Positions 6,738-15,439 of a stretch of DNA of 26,926 nt are shown here, piece by piece. The translations under genes were made by a program, and so were the position numbers. The stretch covers positions 3,105 to 30,030 of the forward strand of contig DGPR01000016.1 in the NCBI GenBank assembly GCA_002390525.1, given 5' to 3'. Below the pieces are notes generated by a model. That model had not been told where the DNA came from. It searched no databases and saw nothing but the letters and a program-made list of their open reading frames with translations. Source of the stretch: Cellvibrionales bacterium UBA4435 (GTDB lineage Bacteria; Pseudomonadota; Gammaproteobacteria; Pseudomonadales; Porticoccaceae). The number at the start of each line of letters is the position of its first letter. The stretch's first letter is position 1.

Positions 6738-9490
6738 TGGGTAAGATGACGACAGATCCAACCAAATTTTATATATTTGACGAACAAAAGTTTGTAAAAG
6801 AATTAAGTCGTGGAAATACTATACAAGTATACAAAAATGCTATTCAGAAGGCTGAATTTAGCCTTGAAGAAAAATTCAAGAATGAAGAAAAAACAGCGGA
6901 TCTATTAAAAGCAAAGACCTCTTTCATCGATATCATTCTCAAATATGCCTGGGGTCAGTTCGAATGGGATAAAAAAATATCTCTCTTAGCTGTTGGAGGA
7001 TATGGAAGAGGAGAACTTCACCCTCATTCGGACATCGATTTAATGATATTAGTTAGCTCAAATAAAATAAATTTATATCAAAAAAATATAGAAGCTTTCC
7101 TCGCGTTTTTATGGGATATACAGTTAAAAATAGGCCATAGTGTTCGATCAATCTCTGATTGCGTTAGCGCTGCAAAAAGAGATGTGACTATCGCAACCAA
7201 TATAATGGAAACAAGAACTATATGTGGTGAAGACGCTATTAGAAATAATATGCTCAAGAAAACCAGTCCAGATAGAATCTGGCCACTTAAGTTGTGGCCA
7301 TCTAATGAATTCTTTAAAGCTAAGCTCTTAGAGCAGACCAATCGTCATGCTAAGCATGGCAATACTGAGTACAACCTTGAGCCCAATGTAAAAGAAGCGC
7401 CTGGTGGACTAAGAGATATTCAAACTATCAACTGGGTAGCTAAAAGGCATTTTGGAGCAAACTCATTAGAAGAGCTTATTAACGATGATTTTATTACGCC
7501 TGAAGAATATCTACAGCTAAAAAGAAATCAAGATTTTCTTTGGAGAGTTCGTTACGCCTTGCATCTAATTGCAGGTAGACCAGAAGAACGGCTTTTATTT
7601 GATCATCAGCGTAAGATTGCAAAATTGTTTGGATATAAAGATGGCGAAAAACGTATGGGTGTAGAGCAATTCATGCAGGATTATTATCAAGTGGTCCTAT
7701 CGGTTCGAGAATTGACTGATACATTGTTACAGTGCTTAAGTGAGTTAATTTTCCAAAATAAAAAAAGTGGGGAAAAAATTAAGTTAAATCAGAGATTTGT
7801 TGTTAATAATGGCTATATTGAAACCACCAATTATCATGTTTTTGATAAAGATCCGTCTGCACTTCTTGAAGTTTTTTGCCTGACTGCAGAAAATAATAAA
7901 ATTGTCGGTATTCGTGCAACCACCATTAGACAGATTCGCCGATATCGAAAATTAATCGATGAGTCATTTCGAAGCTCACCTGATAATAAGCTATTGTTTT
8001 TACGTTTATTGCGTTCCCCATACAATATGACTACCCAGCTTCAGCGTATGACAAGATATGGTATACTTGGAAGATATTTGCCTGAATTTGGTGCGATTAT
8101 TGGGCAAACTCAACATGATTTATTCCATCAATATCCAGTAGATGCACACACACTTCAGTTAATAAAAAATATGCGTAACTTCGATAAACCTGAAGAAGCT
8201 CATAGGTACCCTACTACTGCTTATGTTTATAAAAATTTACCTAAGCCTGAATTAGCTTTCATCGCTGGCCTATATCATGATATAGGCAAAGGAAGAGGTG
8301 GTGATCACTCAGTTTTAGGGGCAGTAGACGCTGCTGAATTTTGCGTACGACATTATATGTCAAAAACTGAATCAGAATTAGTTGCATGGCTTGTAGAGAA
8401 CCACCTATTAATGTCAAGTACATCTCAAAGATCTGATATTTCTGACCCAGATGTTATTCATAAATTTGCCAAAATCATTGGGTCCCAGATAAAGTTAGAT
8501 TATCTGTTAGTTTTAACTGTCGCAGACATTATTGCTACAAATCCAGATCTCTGGAACGATTGGAAAGCGTCGTTGATGCGCCAACTTTATAATGAAACAA
8601 AAAAAGCCTTAAACCGTGGCCTTGAAAACCCAGAGAGCCGAGAACAGTGGGTTAAAAATACTAAAGATGAAGCTATTAAGAATATAAATGAATCATCTAA
8701 AATTACTGTTGAAAAAATATGGGCTGGCCTCGATGACGATTTTTTTCTAAGAGAAAATGCGAATGATATTGTACGATACACAGAGGCTATATTAAAAAAT
8801 AATAAAGAAAATAAACCTATAATTTTGATAAAAGATAAAGGTTTGGGAGCACCGATTGCTACACAAATATTCATAGGGACCAATGGATTGTATAAAGTCT
8901 TTCCAATAATTGCATCGACGCTTGATAAACTTCAACTTAAAATTCTTGATGCAAGCTTACATACAACTATAAGTAGTAGTTTAAATAAGCAAATCAAAGA
9001 AACCACATTCGATATCTTCTATGTAGTAAATCAAGATGATAAACCGTTCGGAGAAAATATTAAGATTGTTTCTCAAATTAAAAATACCCTCAACGAAGCT
9101 TTTCGTAACCCTGAGCAAACTATTCTTTATTCATCTAGAAGGATCCCGCAAGATCTCAAACAATTTAGCACAACAACTAATGTAGTCATCAGCACCGATC
9201 TCCCTAGGCTATCTACAACTCTCGAGGTAATTACGCCTGATAGGCCAGGCTTGCTTTTATGTTTAGGTCAAATTTTTATGGAATTCAAACTCCAGCTTAT
9301 AAGTGCAAAAATATCAACTCTCGGAGAACGAGTCGAAGATGTTTTTCATGTGGTAGATGCGAACTATAAACCCCTGAGTGACCATTTTGTCTGCTCGCAA
9401 CTAGCACAAGCAATATGCGATGAACTTGATGCACGGGTAATGAAAGAAATAGAAGGAGCACCACTCCAAAAAATGAGTCTATGGAATTGA
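6737..9490 (+). CDS. glnD: Bifunctional [PII] uridylyltransferase / uridylyl-removing enzyme
   Basis: GlnD senses glutamine and adds or removes UMP on PII proteins (GlnB/GlnK), which then control glutamine synthetase and nitrogen genes. At 917 aa it has full family length. Domains in order: nucleotidyltransferase with GGYGRGELHPHSDIDL at residues 87-102 (the G-x-G and S-D-I-D catalytic residues); a PII-uridylyltransferase linker with PNVKEAPGGLRDIQTI near 214-230; the HD phosphohydrolase LYHDIGKGRGGDHS near residue 513; and two ACT domains, about 715-790 and 828-905, the second with ITPDRPGLLLCLGQIF. The ATG overlaps the map stop by one base; a second ATG three codons in is also possible. No PII, glutamine synthetase or ntr gene is in the window. 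dapC follows after 21 nt. Confidence 0.97.
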   Translation: MGKMTTDPTKFYIFDEQKFVKELSRGNTIQVYKNAIQKAEFSLEEKFKNEEKTADLLKAKTSFIDIILKYAWGQFEWDKKISLLAVGGYGRGELHPHSDIDLMILVSSNKINLYQKNIEAFLAFLWDIQLKIGHSVRSISDCVSAAKRDVTIATNIMETRTICGEDAIRNNMLKKTSPDRIWPLKLWPSNEFFKAKLLEQTNRHAKHGNTEYNLEPNVKEAPGGLRDIQTINWVAKRHFGANSLEELINDDFITPEEYLQLKRNQDFLWRVRYALHLIAGRPEERLLFDHQRKIAKLFGYKDGEKRMGVEQFMQDYYQVVLSVRELTDTLLQCLSELIFQNKKSGEKIKLNQRFVVNNGYIETTNYHVFDKDPSALLEVFCLTAENNKIVGIRATTIRQIRRYRKLIDESFRSSPDNKLLFLRLLRSPYNMTTQLQRMTRYGILGRYLPEFGAIIGQTQHDLFHQYPVDAHTLQLIKNMRNFDKPEEAHRYPTTAYVYKNLPKPELAFIAGLYHDIGKGRGGDHSVLGAVDAAEFCVRHYMSKTESELVAWLVENHLLMSSTSQRSDISDPDVIHKFAKIIGSQIKLDYLLVLTVADIIATNPDLWNDWKASLMRQLYNETKKALNRGLENPESREQWVKNTKDEAIKNINESSKITVEKIWAGLDDDFFLRENANDIVRYTEAILKNNKENKPIILIKDKGLGAPIATQIFIGTNGLYKVFPIIASTLDKLQLKILDASLHTTISSSLNKQIKETTFDIFYVVNQDDKPFGENIKIVSQIKNTLNEAFRNPEQTILYSSRRIPQDLKQFSTTTNVVISTDLPRLSTTLEVITPDRPGLLLCLGQIFMEFKLQLISAKISTLGERVEDVFHVVDANYKPLSDHFVCSQLAQAICDELDARVMKEIEGAPLQKMSLWN

Positions 9491-9511
9491 AAAATTTACA
9501 GAAGATAACTT

Positions 9512-10732
9512 ATGAATACTGATCTCGAACAACTCCAACAATATCCTTTTGAGAGACTTTCTGCACTTTGTTCTGGGCTCGAACCACCGAAATCACTTAA
9601 AAATATTCCCTTATCGATTGGTGAGCCAAAACATCCACCACCAGAATTTATTGCTCGTACAATCGCTGCCTCAATGGAAAAGGTGTCTGTTTACCCTAAC
9701 ACCAAAGGAACTACAGAGCTTAGGCAGGCAATATCAATTTGGCTGAAAAATCGTTTTAATCTTAACTCTATAGACCCAGAGTCACAGATTTTGCCTGTAA
9801 ATGGTACGCGGGAGGCACTTTTTGCTTTTGCTCAAGCTACTATTGACAGATCAAACAGTCCAACTGTTTTAATGCCAAATCCTTTCTATCAAATCTATGA
9901 AGGGGCGTCTATATTGTCGGGTGCTAATATATATTTTCTAAACTGTGATGAAGAAACTGGTTACTTGACTGACTTCACCTCTGTACCAGAAAAAATCTGG
10001 AGGACGTGCCAATTAATATATATATGCTCTCCAGGAAATCCTAGTGGAGCTGTGCTAAGCAATAGTAAAATGCATGAGCTTATAAAGTTAGCCGACAAAT
10101 ATGATTTTATTATAGCAAGTGACGAATGCTACTCTGAAATATATTATAATGAAGAAAAACCACCCGCTGGATTACTTGAAGCCTGCTCTATAATTCGTCG
10201 CTACAACTATAAGAGATGTGTGGTGTTTCATAGTCTATCAAAGCGTTCTAATTTACCTGGTCTGAGATCAGGCTTCGTTGCTGGAGACGCTGATATCTTG
10301 GAGAAATTTTTAAAATACAGAACGTATCATGGTTGCGCTATGCCGCTGACTACTCAACTAGCAAGTATTGCAGCATGGAATGACGAAAAACATGTACAAG
10401 AAAATCGAAGAAAATATAGACAAAAATTCAATGATTTTCGAGAAATTTTAGGAACCACATTACCTCTTGATATCCCAGATGGAGGATTTTATCTTTGGAT
10501 GAATATTTCACCAGCTGAATTAGGTAGTGATGAAAGTTTCTGTCAAAATCTTTATTTACAACAAAATGTTACTGTTCTGCCTGGTCGATATCTTGGCAGG
10601 CTATCAAAAAATAAAAACCCTGGAGAAAACTACGTGAGAATGGCACTCGTAGCTCCAGTTCATGAATGCCGAGAGGCCGCTGAAAGAATAAAACAGTTTA
10701 TTATATCTTCAAGAAAAAATAAAAAATGCTAA
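9512..10732 (+). CDS. dapC: N-succinyldiaminopimelate aminotransferase (class I/II PLP enzyme)
   Basis: DapC transfers an amino group from glutamate to N-succinyl-2-amino-6-ketopimelate in the succinylase route to diaminopimelate and lysine. It is 406 aa, with fold-type I signatures: FLNCDEETG, CSPGNPSGA at 172-180, SDECYSEIY at 203-211 (the PLP-pyridine Asp204), and SLSKRSNLPGLRSGF at 241-255 with the Schiff-base Lys244. The SLSKRSNLPGLRSG form is the one found in DapC proteins next to glnD in Pseudomonas and relatives. dapD and dapE lie downstream, supporting this role over a general aspartate aminotransferase. The 3' end overlaps nth by 7 nt. Confidence 0.92.
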   Translation: MNTDLEQLQQYPFERLSALCSGLEPPKSLKNIPLSIGEPKHPPPEFIARTIAASMEKVSVYPNTKGTTELRQAISIWLKNRFNLNSIDPESQILPVNGTREALFAFAQATIDRSNSPTVLMPNPFYQIYEGASILSGANIYFLNCDEETGYLTDFTSVPEKIWRTCQLIYICSPGNPSGAVLSNSKMHELIKLADKYDFIIASDECYSEIYYNEEKPPAGLLEACSIIRRYNYKRCVVFHSLSKRSNLPGLRSGFVAGDADILEKFLKYRTYHGCAMPLTTQLASIAAWNDEKHVQENRRKYRQKFNDFREILGTTLPLDIPDGGFYLWMNISPAELGSDESFCQNLYLQQNVTVLPGRYLGRLSKNKNPGENYVRMALVAPVHECREAAERIKQFIISSRKNKKC

Positions 10733-11379
10733 AAAAACAAAGGGCTGAATATATACACCTCAAGCTGAACCAAATATACCCATCTATACCCATACCTCTG
10801 GCTCATAAGGATGTATACAGTTTATTAGTTGCCGTGCTTCTCTCTGCACAATGCACAGACTCTCGTGTAAATCAAGTTACACCAATACTTTTTGAGGTTG
10901 CGGATAATCCAAAAGATATGTCTAAAATTCCAATTCAAACTATTTATGAAATAATTCGACCATGCGGTCTGGCGCCAAAAAAATCTAGGGCCATACATGA
11001 ACTATCAAATATTCTTGTGAATAAATTTTATTGTGAAGTACCAGAGTGTATAGAGCTGCTGGAAACTCTTCCAGGTGTTGGTCATAAAACAGCAAGTGTA
11101 GTTATGTCGCAAGGTTTCGGACACCCTGCTTTTCCAGTTGATACACACATACATCGACTTGCTCAAAGATGGGGATTAACGAATGGCAAAAGCGTAACTA
11201 AAACAGAAAAAGACTTGAAGACACTTTTCCCAAAATCTAGTTGGAATAAACTCCATCTTCAGTTCATTTACTTTGGCAGGGAGTTCTGCTCTGCATGGAA
11301 TTGCGATGGTACTATTTGTCAAATCTGCACCAAATTATACCCAAATAGAAAAAAACCGATGAAGACAAAAAAAGCATGA
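10726..11379 (+). CDS. nth: Endonuclease III (DNA glycosylase/AP lyase), variant iron-sulphur loop
   Basis: Nth removes oxidised pyrimidines from DNA and cleaves the abasic site. It has 217 aa. The helix-hairpin-helix and catalytic Lys121 are in LETLPGVGHKTA (112-123) and the catalytic Asp139 in FPVDTHIHR, matching E. coli Lys120 and Asp138. The C-terminal cluster loop is unusual: cysteines fall at 188, 193, 198 and 201 (C-x4-C-x4-C-x2-C), whereas the classical pattern is C-x6-C-x2-C-x5-C, and no cysteine follows residue 201. Four cysteines remain, so a 4Fe-4S cluster is still possible. The gene starts 7 nt inside dapC and is separated from the next gene by 81 nt with its own promoter, so it probably ends the map-glnD-dapC-nth unit. 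Confidence 0.93.
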   Translation: MLKKQRAEYIHLKLNQIYPSIPIPLAHKDVYSLLVAVLLSAQCTDSRVNQVTPILFEVADNPKDMSKIPIQTIYEIIRPCGLAPKKSRAIHELSNILVNKFYCEVPECIELLETLPGVGHKTASVVMSQGFGHPAFPVDTHIHRLAQRWGLTNGKSVTKTEKDLKTLFPKSSWNKLHLQFIYFGREFCSAWNCDGTICQICTKLYPNRKKPMKTKKA

Positions 11380-11396
11380 TGTATTTACATTAAAAT

Positions 11397-11426
11397 TTGA
11401 TAAGTATATTGCTATATATTTATAAT
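11397..11426 (+). promoter_or_regulatory. Promoter for the ArsC-like gene and dapD
   Basis: TTGATA at 11397-11402, an 18-nt spacer, then a consensus TATAAT at 11421-11426, 34 nt before the next start codon. A good sigma-70 match, although the whole region is AT-rich, which raises the chance of such matches. Confidence 0.55.
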
Positions 11427-11460
11427 TTTATATCGAAATTTATTCTAAGTTAGCTTAAAT

Positions 11461-11823
11461 ATGGCAATAACAAAAATTTATGGTATTAAAAATTGCGATA
11501 CAGTCCGTAGAGCAAGAAAATGGTTGGAGCAGTCTAATATAGAGTATATTTTTCATGATATTAGAAGCGATCAGTTTAGCAAAGGGGTGCTTAAAAAATG
11601 GCTTCTTAAGTCAAAAGTTGAAGCGATTATCAATAAAAGAAGCGCCACCTGGAGAGGGCTTTCACTAAAAGTACAAAAAGAATTTCTAGAAGAAAAAAAT
11701 ACTGATCTGCTGTTTAAGCTACCAATAATAATTAAGAGACCTATACTAGATGTTAACGATACTATTTATGTTGGATTCACAGCAGATAAATATAAATCTA
11801 TTTTTTCTTCTAAAATTTTATAA
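11461..11823 (+). CDS. ArsC/Spx-family thioredoxin-fold protein (YffB-like)
   Basis: A 120-aa protein of the arsenate reductase/Spx family. The N-terminal YGIKNCDTVRRARKWL (residues 8-23) carries the single conserved cysteine (Cys13) in the form C-D-T, typical of the YffB subgroup rather than of the arsenate reductases (C-G-x-S). Further family blocks are LLKSKVEAIINKRSATWR and IIKRPILDVNDTIYVGF near residues 88-105, the latter with the conserved R-P. Its biochemical function is not settled in this subgroup. Its place directly before dapD, 36 nt apart, is the same as in Pseudomonas, so co-transcription is likely. No arsenic resistance genes are near, so I do not call it an arsenate reductase. 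Confidence 0.85.
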   Translation: MAITKIYGIKNCDTVRRARKWLEQSNIEYIFHDIRSDQFSKGVLKKWLLKSKVEAIINKRSATWRGLSLKVQKEFLEEKNTDLLFKLPIIIKRPILDVNDTIYVGFTADKYKSIFSSKIL

Positions 11824-11859
11824 ATTAAATTATGATTTTTCACTCAGGAAATAACAATA

Positions 11860-12891
11860 ATGAAATTATTTAGCCTTGGTTTGGGTGTTGGGACGCAAAA
11901 TAAAAAGAAGGAATGGCTGGAGATATTTTATCCAGAACCGATTTTGAATCCTAACTATAAATTTTTATGTGTATTAGAAAAAATTTTTAATTATAAAGGT
12001 GGAAATCATATTTTTTCTTTAAATGGCTCCCTTCTTGAAGAGCTCTCAGGTGAATTTTTAAAGATACAAGAACACAGTTTATCCACATTATCTAAAAGAC
12101 TTATAAATTCAAAAAAACCAGTATTAATTACTATATTAGAAAATGATGCTGAGCTCACTTCTGTCCAAGAAGCATACCTTAAGCTTCATTTACTGTCATA
12201 CAGGCTCGTTAAACCAAACAGTATCAATCTTAATGGAATGTTTGGTGTTCTCCCAAATATCGCATGGACAAATCAAGGGCCCATAGATATAAGAGAGCTC
12301 GGTGATCGTCAACTTGAAGCACGACTTAGTGGTTCAACTTTACTTGTAAACAGCATCGATAAATTTCCAAAAATGGTAGATTACGTTGTTCCCTCGGGCG
12401 TTCGTATAGCTGATACAGCAAGAGTTAGGCTTGGAGCTTATATTGGTGAGGGAACTACTATAATGCATGAGGGATTTGTAAACTTTAATGCTGGAACACA
12501 GAGTACAAGCATGATTGAAGGGCGAATATCTCAAGGTGTATTTATTAAAGAAGGTTCTGATTTAGGCGGGGGAAGCTCAACTATGGGGACTTTGTCTGGT
12601 GGTGGGGAAATTATTATCACTATTGGAAGTAAATGTTTACTAGGGGCAAATTCTGGGCTTGGTATACCATTGGGTGATCGTTGTACAATCGAAGCAGGAC
12701 TCTATATAACTGCAGGTACAAAAGTTAAATTAATAGGTGATAAAGGGCAACTAATAGTTCAACTGAAAGCTCGCGATTTAGCAAATAAAAATGATCTTCT
12801 GTTTAGACGAAACTCTCAAACAGGTGCTGTGGAGTGCCTAACTAACGACTCGGCAGTTATATTAAATGACGATTTACATAGCTCAAATTAA
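11860..12891 (+). CDS. dapD: 2,3,4,5-tetrahydropyridine-2,6-dicarboxylate N-succinyltransferase (long type)
   Basis: DapD adds succinyl from succinyl-CoA to tetrahydrodipicolinate, committing flux to the succinylase branch. With 343 aa it is the long form known from Pseudomonas and actinobacteria, not the ~274-aa E. coli form. The N-terminal domain reads SLGLGVGTQNKKKEWLE; then KFPKMVDYVVPSGVRIADTA, RLGAYIGEGTTIMHEGFVNF, and the left-handed beta-helix hexapeptides through GGGSSTMGTLSGGGE, GANSGLGIPLGDRC and ARDLANKNDLLFRRNS. AGGA lies 10 nt before the ATG. dapE follows after 50 nt. A perfect DnaA-box sequence, TTATCCACA, occurs in the coding region at 12079-12087, probably by chance. Confidence 0.96.
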   Translation: MKLFSLGLGVGTQNKKKEWLEIFYPEPILNPNYKFLCVLEKIFNYKGGNHIFSLNGSLLEELSGEFLKIQEHSLSTLSKRLINSKKPVLITILENDAELTSVQEAYLKLHLLSYRLVKPNSINLNGMFGVLPNIAWTNQGPIDIRELGDRQLEARLSGSTLLVNSIDKFPKMVDYVVPSGVRIADTARVRLGAYIGEGTTIMHEGFVNFNAGTQSTSMIEGRISQGVFIKEGSDLGGGSSTMGTLSGGGEIIITIGSKCLLGANSGLGIPLGDRCTIEAGLYITAGTKVKLIGDKGQLIVQLKARDLANKNDLLFRRNSQTGAVECLTNDSAVILNDDLHSSN

Positions 12892-12941
12892 GCACGTTAT
12901 TTATAATAATTTTTTATAAAAAATACTCAAGGTCTAAGCTT

Positions 12942-14090
12942 ATGCATACACCATCGCACAACGGTTCCGAAACTATAAAGCTGGCTTGCGATCTAATAAA
13001 GCTAAAATCTATAACACCAGAAGACGCTGGTTGCCAGAAATTAATGATAAATCGGTTAGAGTCATCTGGCTTTAAAATTCAAAATCTACCTTACGGTAAT
13101 GTTAAGAATTTTTGGGCAGTTCATGGTGATGTGGGTCCGACATTATGTTTTGCCGGGCATACAGATGTTGTACCTGCAGGTGATGAAAATTTCTGGAGTC
13201 ATCCGCCCTTCCAGCCAACCCTAGATGGAGATTTCCTTTATGGTCGGGGTGCGGCAGATATGAAGGGTTCTCTTGCCGCAATGATAACTGCAACCGAAAG
13301 ATTTATATCCGCATATCCCGTGCATAAAGGTAGAGTTGCCTTTCTTATAACTAGCGACGAGGAAGGGCCGGCTTTAAACGGAACAGTTAAAGCAGTTGAA
13401 TATCTGAAAAGTCAAAATGAAATTCCTGAGTGGTGTCTTATTGGTGAGCCTTCTAGCTCAGTAATAACTGGAGATATCATTAAAAACGGACGAAGAGGGT
13501 CACTTAATGGTGAGTTAATTGTAAGAGGTATTCAGGGTCATGTCGCCTATCCTCAAATAGCGGATAACCCTATACATAAAATATCACCTGCCTTAGATGA
13601 TCTTGCTAAAGAGCACTGGGATGACGGAAATAATTTTTTTCCAGCTACAACCTTCCAAATATCAAATATTAATGCCGGTACTGGAGCGACTAATGTGATT
13701 CCAGGTGAGGCTAAAGTAGTATTTAATTTTCGCTTCTCAACTGAAATTACTGAAGATGAAATAAAAAATAGGACAGAAAAAATACTCCAAAAAAATCATG
13801 TAGACTATGAGATAAAATGGATTTTAAGCGGCAAGCCTTTTATTACCGGAGAGGGGGAGCTTATAAATGCTGCAAAAGAGAGCATATTTGAGGTGGCAGG
13901 CTTAAAAACTAAATTATCTACAGCAGGCGGCACTTCAGACGGGCGCTTTATTGCACCCTATGGAAGCCAAGTTTTAGAGCTTGGTCCTGTAAATACTACC
14001 ATCCATAAAGTTGACGAATGCGTTAATATCAAAGAATTAGATTGCCTAAGCTACATATACCAGCGAGTCCTAGAAAAACTACTAGTTTGA
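12942..14090 (+). CDS. dapE: Succinyl-diaminopimelate desuccinylase
   Basis: DapE hydrolyses N-succinyl-L,L-diaminopimelate to L,L-diaminopimelate and succinate; it is a di-zinc M20 peptidase-family enzyme. It has 382 aa. Ligands and catalytic residues are all present: His73 and Asp75 in FAGHTDVVP, Asp106 in GRGAADMKG, Glu140-Glu141 in SDEEG, Glu169 in GEPS, and a C-terminal histidine in TTIHKVDE; each is about six residues later than in E. coli DapE. The substrate-site block AGGTSDGRF is also there. The ATG has AAGG upstream. It ends 28 nt from the convergent rsmJ with no clear terminator between them. Confidence 0.96.
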   Translation: MHTPSHNGSETIKLACDLIKLKSITPEDAGCQKLMINRLESSGFKIQNLPYGNVKNFWAVHGDVGPTLCFAGHTDVVPAGDENFWSHPPFQPTLDGDFLYGRGAADMKGSLAAMITATERFISAYPVHKGRVAFLITSDEEGPALNGTVKAVEYLKSQNEIPEWCLIGEPSSSVITGDIIKNGRRGSLNGELIVRGIQGHVAYPQIADNPIHKISPALDDLAKEHWDDGNNFFPATTFQISNINAGTGATNVIPGEAKVVFNFRFSTEITEDEIKNRTEKILQKNHVDYEIKWILSGKPFITGEGELINAAKESIFEVAGLKTKLSTAGGTSDGRFIAPYGSQVLELGPVNTTIHKVDECVNIKELDCLSYIYQRVLEKLLV

Positions 14091-14118
14091 TGCTTAATTT
14101 AAATTCAAATACAGAAAA

Positions 14119-14931
14119 TCAGTCAGGAATTTTTTTATTTGAATATATGTCGTATCTTGTAGATTTACCTTTCAAAGAATAACTAGGTTCTTGATCAGAT
14201 AAGAACTTTGCATGAATTGGTCGCTTAACTACAACTCGGTATCTAGCTTTACTTTTGGCTAATGCAAGAAGCTTATCAGAATCCTCATCTGACCCAATCA
14301 ATCTTTGTAATAACTGCATTTCCTTTTTAACCTGGCTTGATTTTTGCCTGGGTGGAAACATGGGGTCTATATATACAATATCTGGTATAGATATATCTTC
14401 GAGGGTATTTAGATAATCAATAGAGTCATTATTTATAAGTGTTATGCGCTTAAAAATTTTTTTAAAATCTTCACCCTTTTCTTCCTCTATCATTCTCGCT
14501 CTGTAAATACCATCAGCAAGCAAAGCCGCCAATATATCATTTCTTTCAAGCATCAGAACTTTTGCACCTAATGAGGCTAAAATAAATGCGTCTCTACCCA
14601 AGCCTGCGGTGACATCCATGATATAAAGCTTCTGCTTAATACTTTTTATACCAATCGCTTTTGCAAGATTCTGATTTTTTCCTCCTCCATGTAAGCGACG
14701 GTAATCTAAAGAGCCAGTAGTGAAATTACAGCTAATCGGTCCGGGTGAGTGTTTCCCTAGATGTATGACTTCTAATCCATAATTACTAACTAGTAAGGCT
14801 AAATTGCTTTGTATTTCATTAGATTTGCTATACGCCAATAATGGTAATTTAAGCTTCGTAGCGAGCATAGATGCTCGGTCCTCTAGGCCATCAAAAAACA
14901 TCACAGATATAGGAAAAACCACTTCATTCAT
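14119..14931 (-). CDS. rsmJ: 16S rRNA (guanine(1516)-N2)-methyltransferase
   Basis: RsmJ (YhiQ) methylates G1516 of 16S rRNA with S-adenosylmethionine. The protein has 270 aa. Seen: the SAM-binding motif VTAGLGRDAFILASLGAKV near residues 107-125, MLERNDILAALLADG, the catalytic-type motif IDPMFPPRQKSS near 188-199 followed by KKEMQLLQRLIG, and the C-terminal RVVVKRP; together these are specific for RsmJ. The N-terminal ~80 residues are less conserved, as in the family. It is convergent with dapE and has a 532-bp non-coding region upstream, so it probably has its own promoter there; I could not pick a convincing one. Confidence 0.93.
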   Translation of the reverse strand: MNEVVFPISVMFFDGLEDRASMLATKLKLPLLAYSKSNEIQSNLALLVSNYGLEVIHLGKHSPGPISCNFTTGSLDYRRLHGGGKNQNLAKAIGIKSIKQKLYIMDVTAGLGRDAFILASLGAKVLMLERNDILAALLADGIYRARMIEEEKGEDFKKIFKRITLINNDSIDYLNTLEDISIPDIVYIDPMFPPRQKSSQVKKEMQLLQRLIGSDEDSDKLLALAKSKARYRVVVKRPIHAKFLSDQEPSYSLKGKSTRYDIYSNKKIPD

Positions 14932-15158
14932 ATGATAATCCGTCTTTCAGTTTCGGCTGATATCGAAATTAGCCAATAAGAATCAAACAATACATTTTTT
15001 AATAGTTAATTGGAATCCAATCAAAATTTAAATTATTAAGAGGTGAGTCTGAGAAATACCTATACTTAATCTATCAATCAAAGACTATATAAACTCATAA
15101 AAAACAAAGGAAAAAAGTCTAAATTAAATTACTGATAACACTTTTTTTATGTGCATGG

Positions 15159-15374
15159 AAAGTTACCCACAAAATCTGTGGATAACTTTGTGTATTACTT
15201 AAAAAAAATTCTATAGAATCCACCTAGTTTGGGAGGTAGAGTTAGATTGGTTGTTTTTTAATCAACTATAAAAGTGTAATAATATCAATATCTTACTAAA
15301 TTAAATTCATAAATCAATGACTTAGCGATATTGCAAACTATTATATATTGAACAATATGTATAATTGTGGAAAA
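15159..15374. other. Cluster of DnaA-box-like sites with an IHF-consensus match
   Basis: A perfect DnaA box (TTATCCACA on the minus strand, 15177-15185) faces a one-mismatch box (TTACCCACA on plus, 15163-15171). The two form a 13-bp inverted repeat with one mismatch and a 5-nt centre (15159-15189). A one-mismatch box follows at 15189-15197 (minus), and TTTTCCACA (minus, 15366-15374) fits the relaxed consensus TTWTNCACA. AATCAATGACTTA at 15312-15324 fits the IHF consensus WATCAANNNNTTR. It could be a replication-origin element, a DnaA-titration or DnaA-regulated site, or chance in AT-rich DNA. Confidence 0.4.
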
Positions 15375-15413
15375 CCTAAGTATGTAAATTAAAAAAAACC
15401 GCAAAAAAACATA

Positions 15414-15439
15414 TAGTTATGAGAGCTATAATATAACTA
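15414..15439. repeat. Inverted repeat TAGTTAT / ATAACTA
   Basis: Perfect 7-bp arms separated by 12 nt, 24 nt beyond the stop codon of the MBL-fold gene. It is mostly A/T and has no T tract, so it is not a convincing terminator. Confidence 0.35.

Noticed and set aside
11461..11823. Arsenate reductase as the function of the ArsC-family gene
   Set aside because: The active site is C-D-T as in the YffB subgroup, and no ars genes are nearby.
12079..12087. Perfect DnaA box TTATCCACA in dapD
   Set aside because: A single copy inside a conserved coding sequence without neighbouring boxes; probably chance.
12909..12924. Perfect 16-bp palindrome ATTTTTTATAAAAAAT between dapD and dapE
   Set aside because: It is made only of A and T in AT-rich DNA, has no GC stem, and is too weak for a terminator; no operator of this form is known to me.
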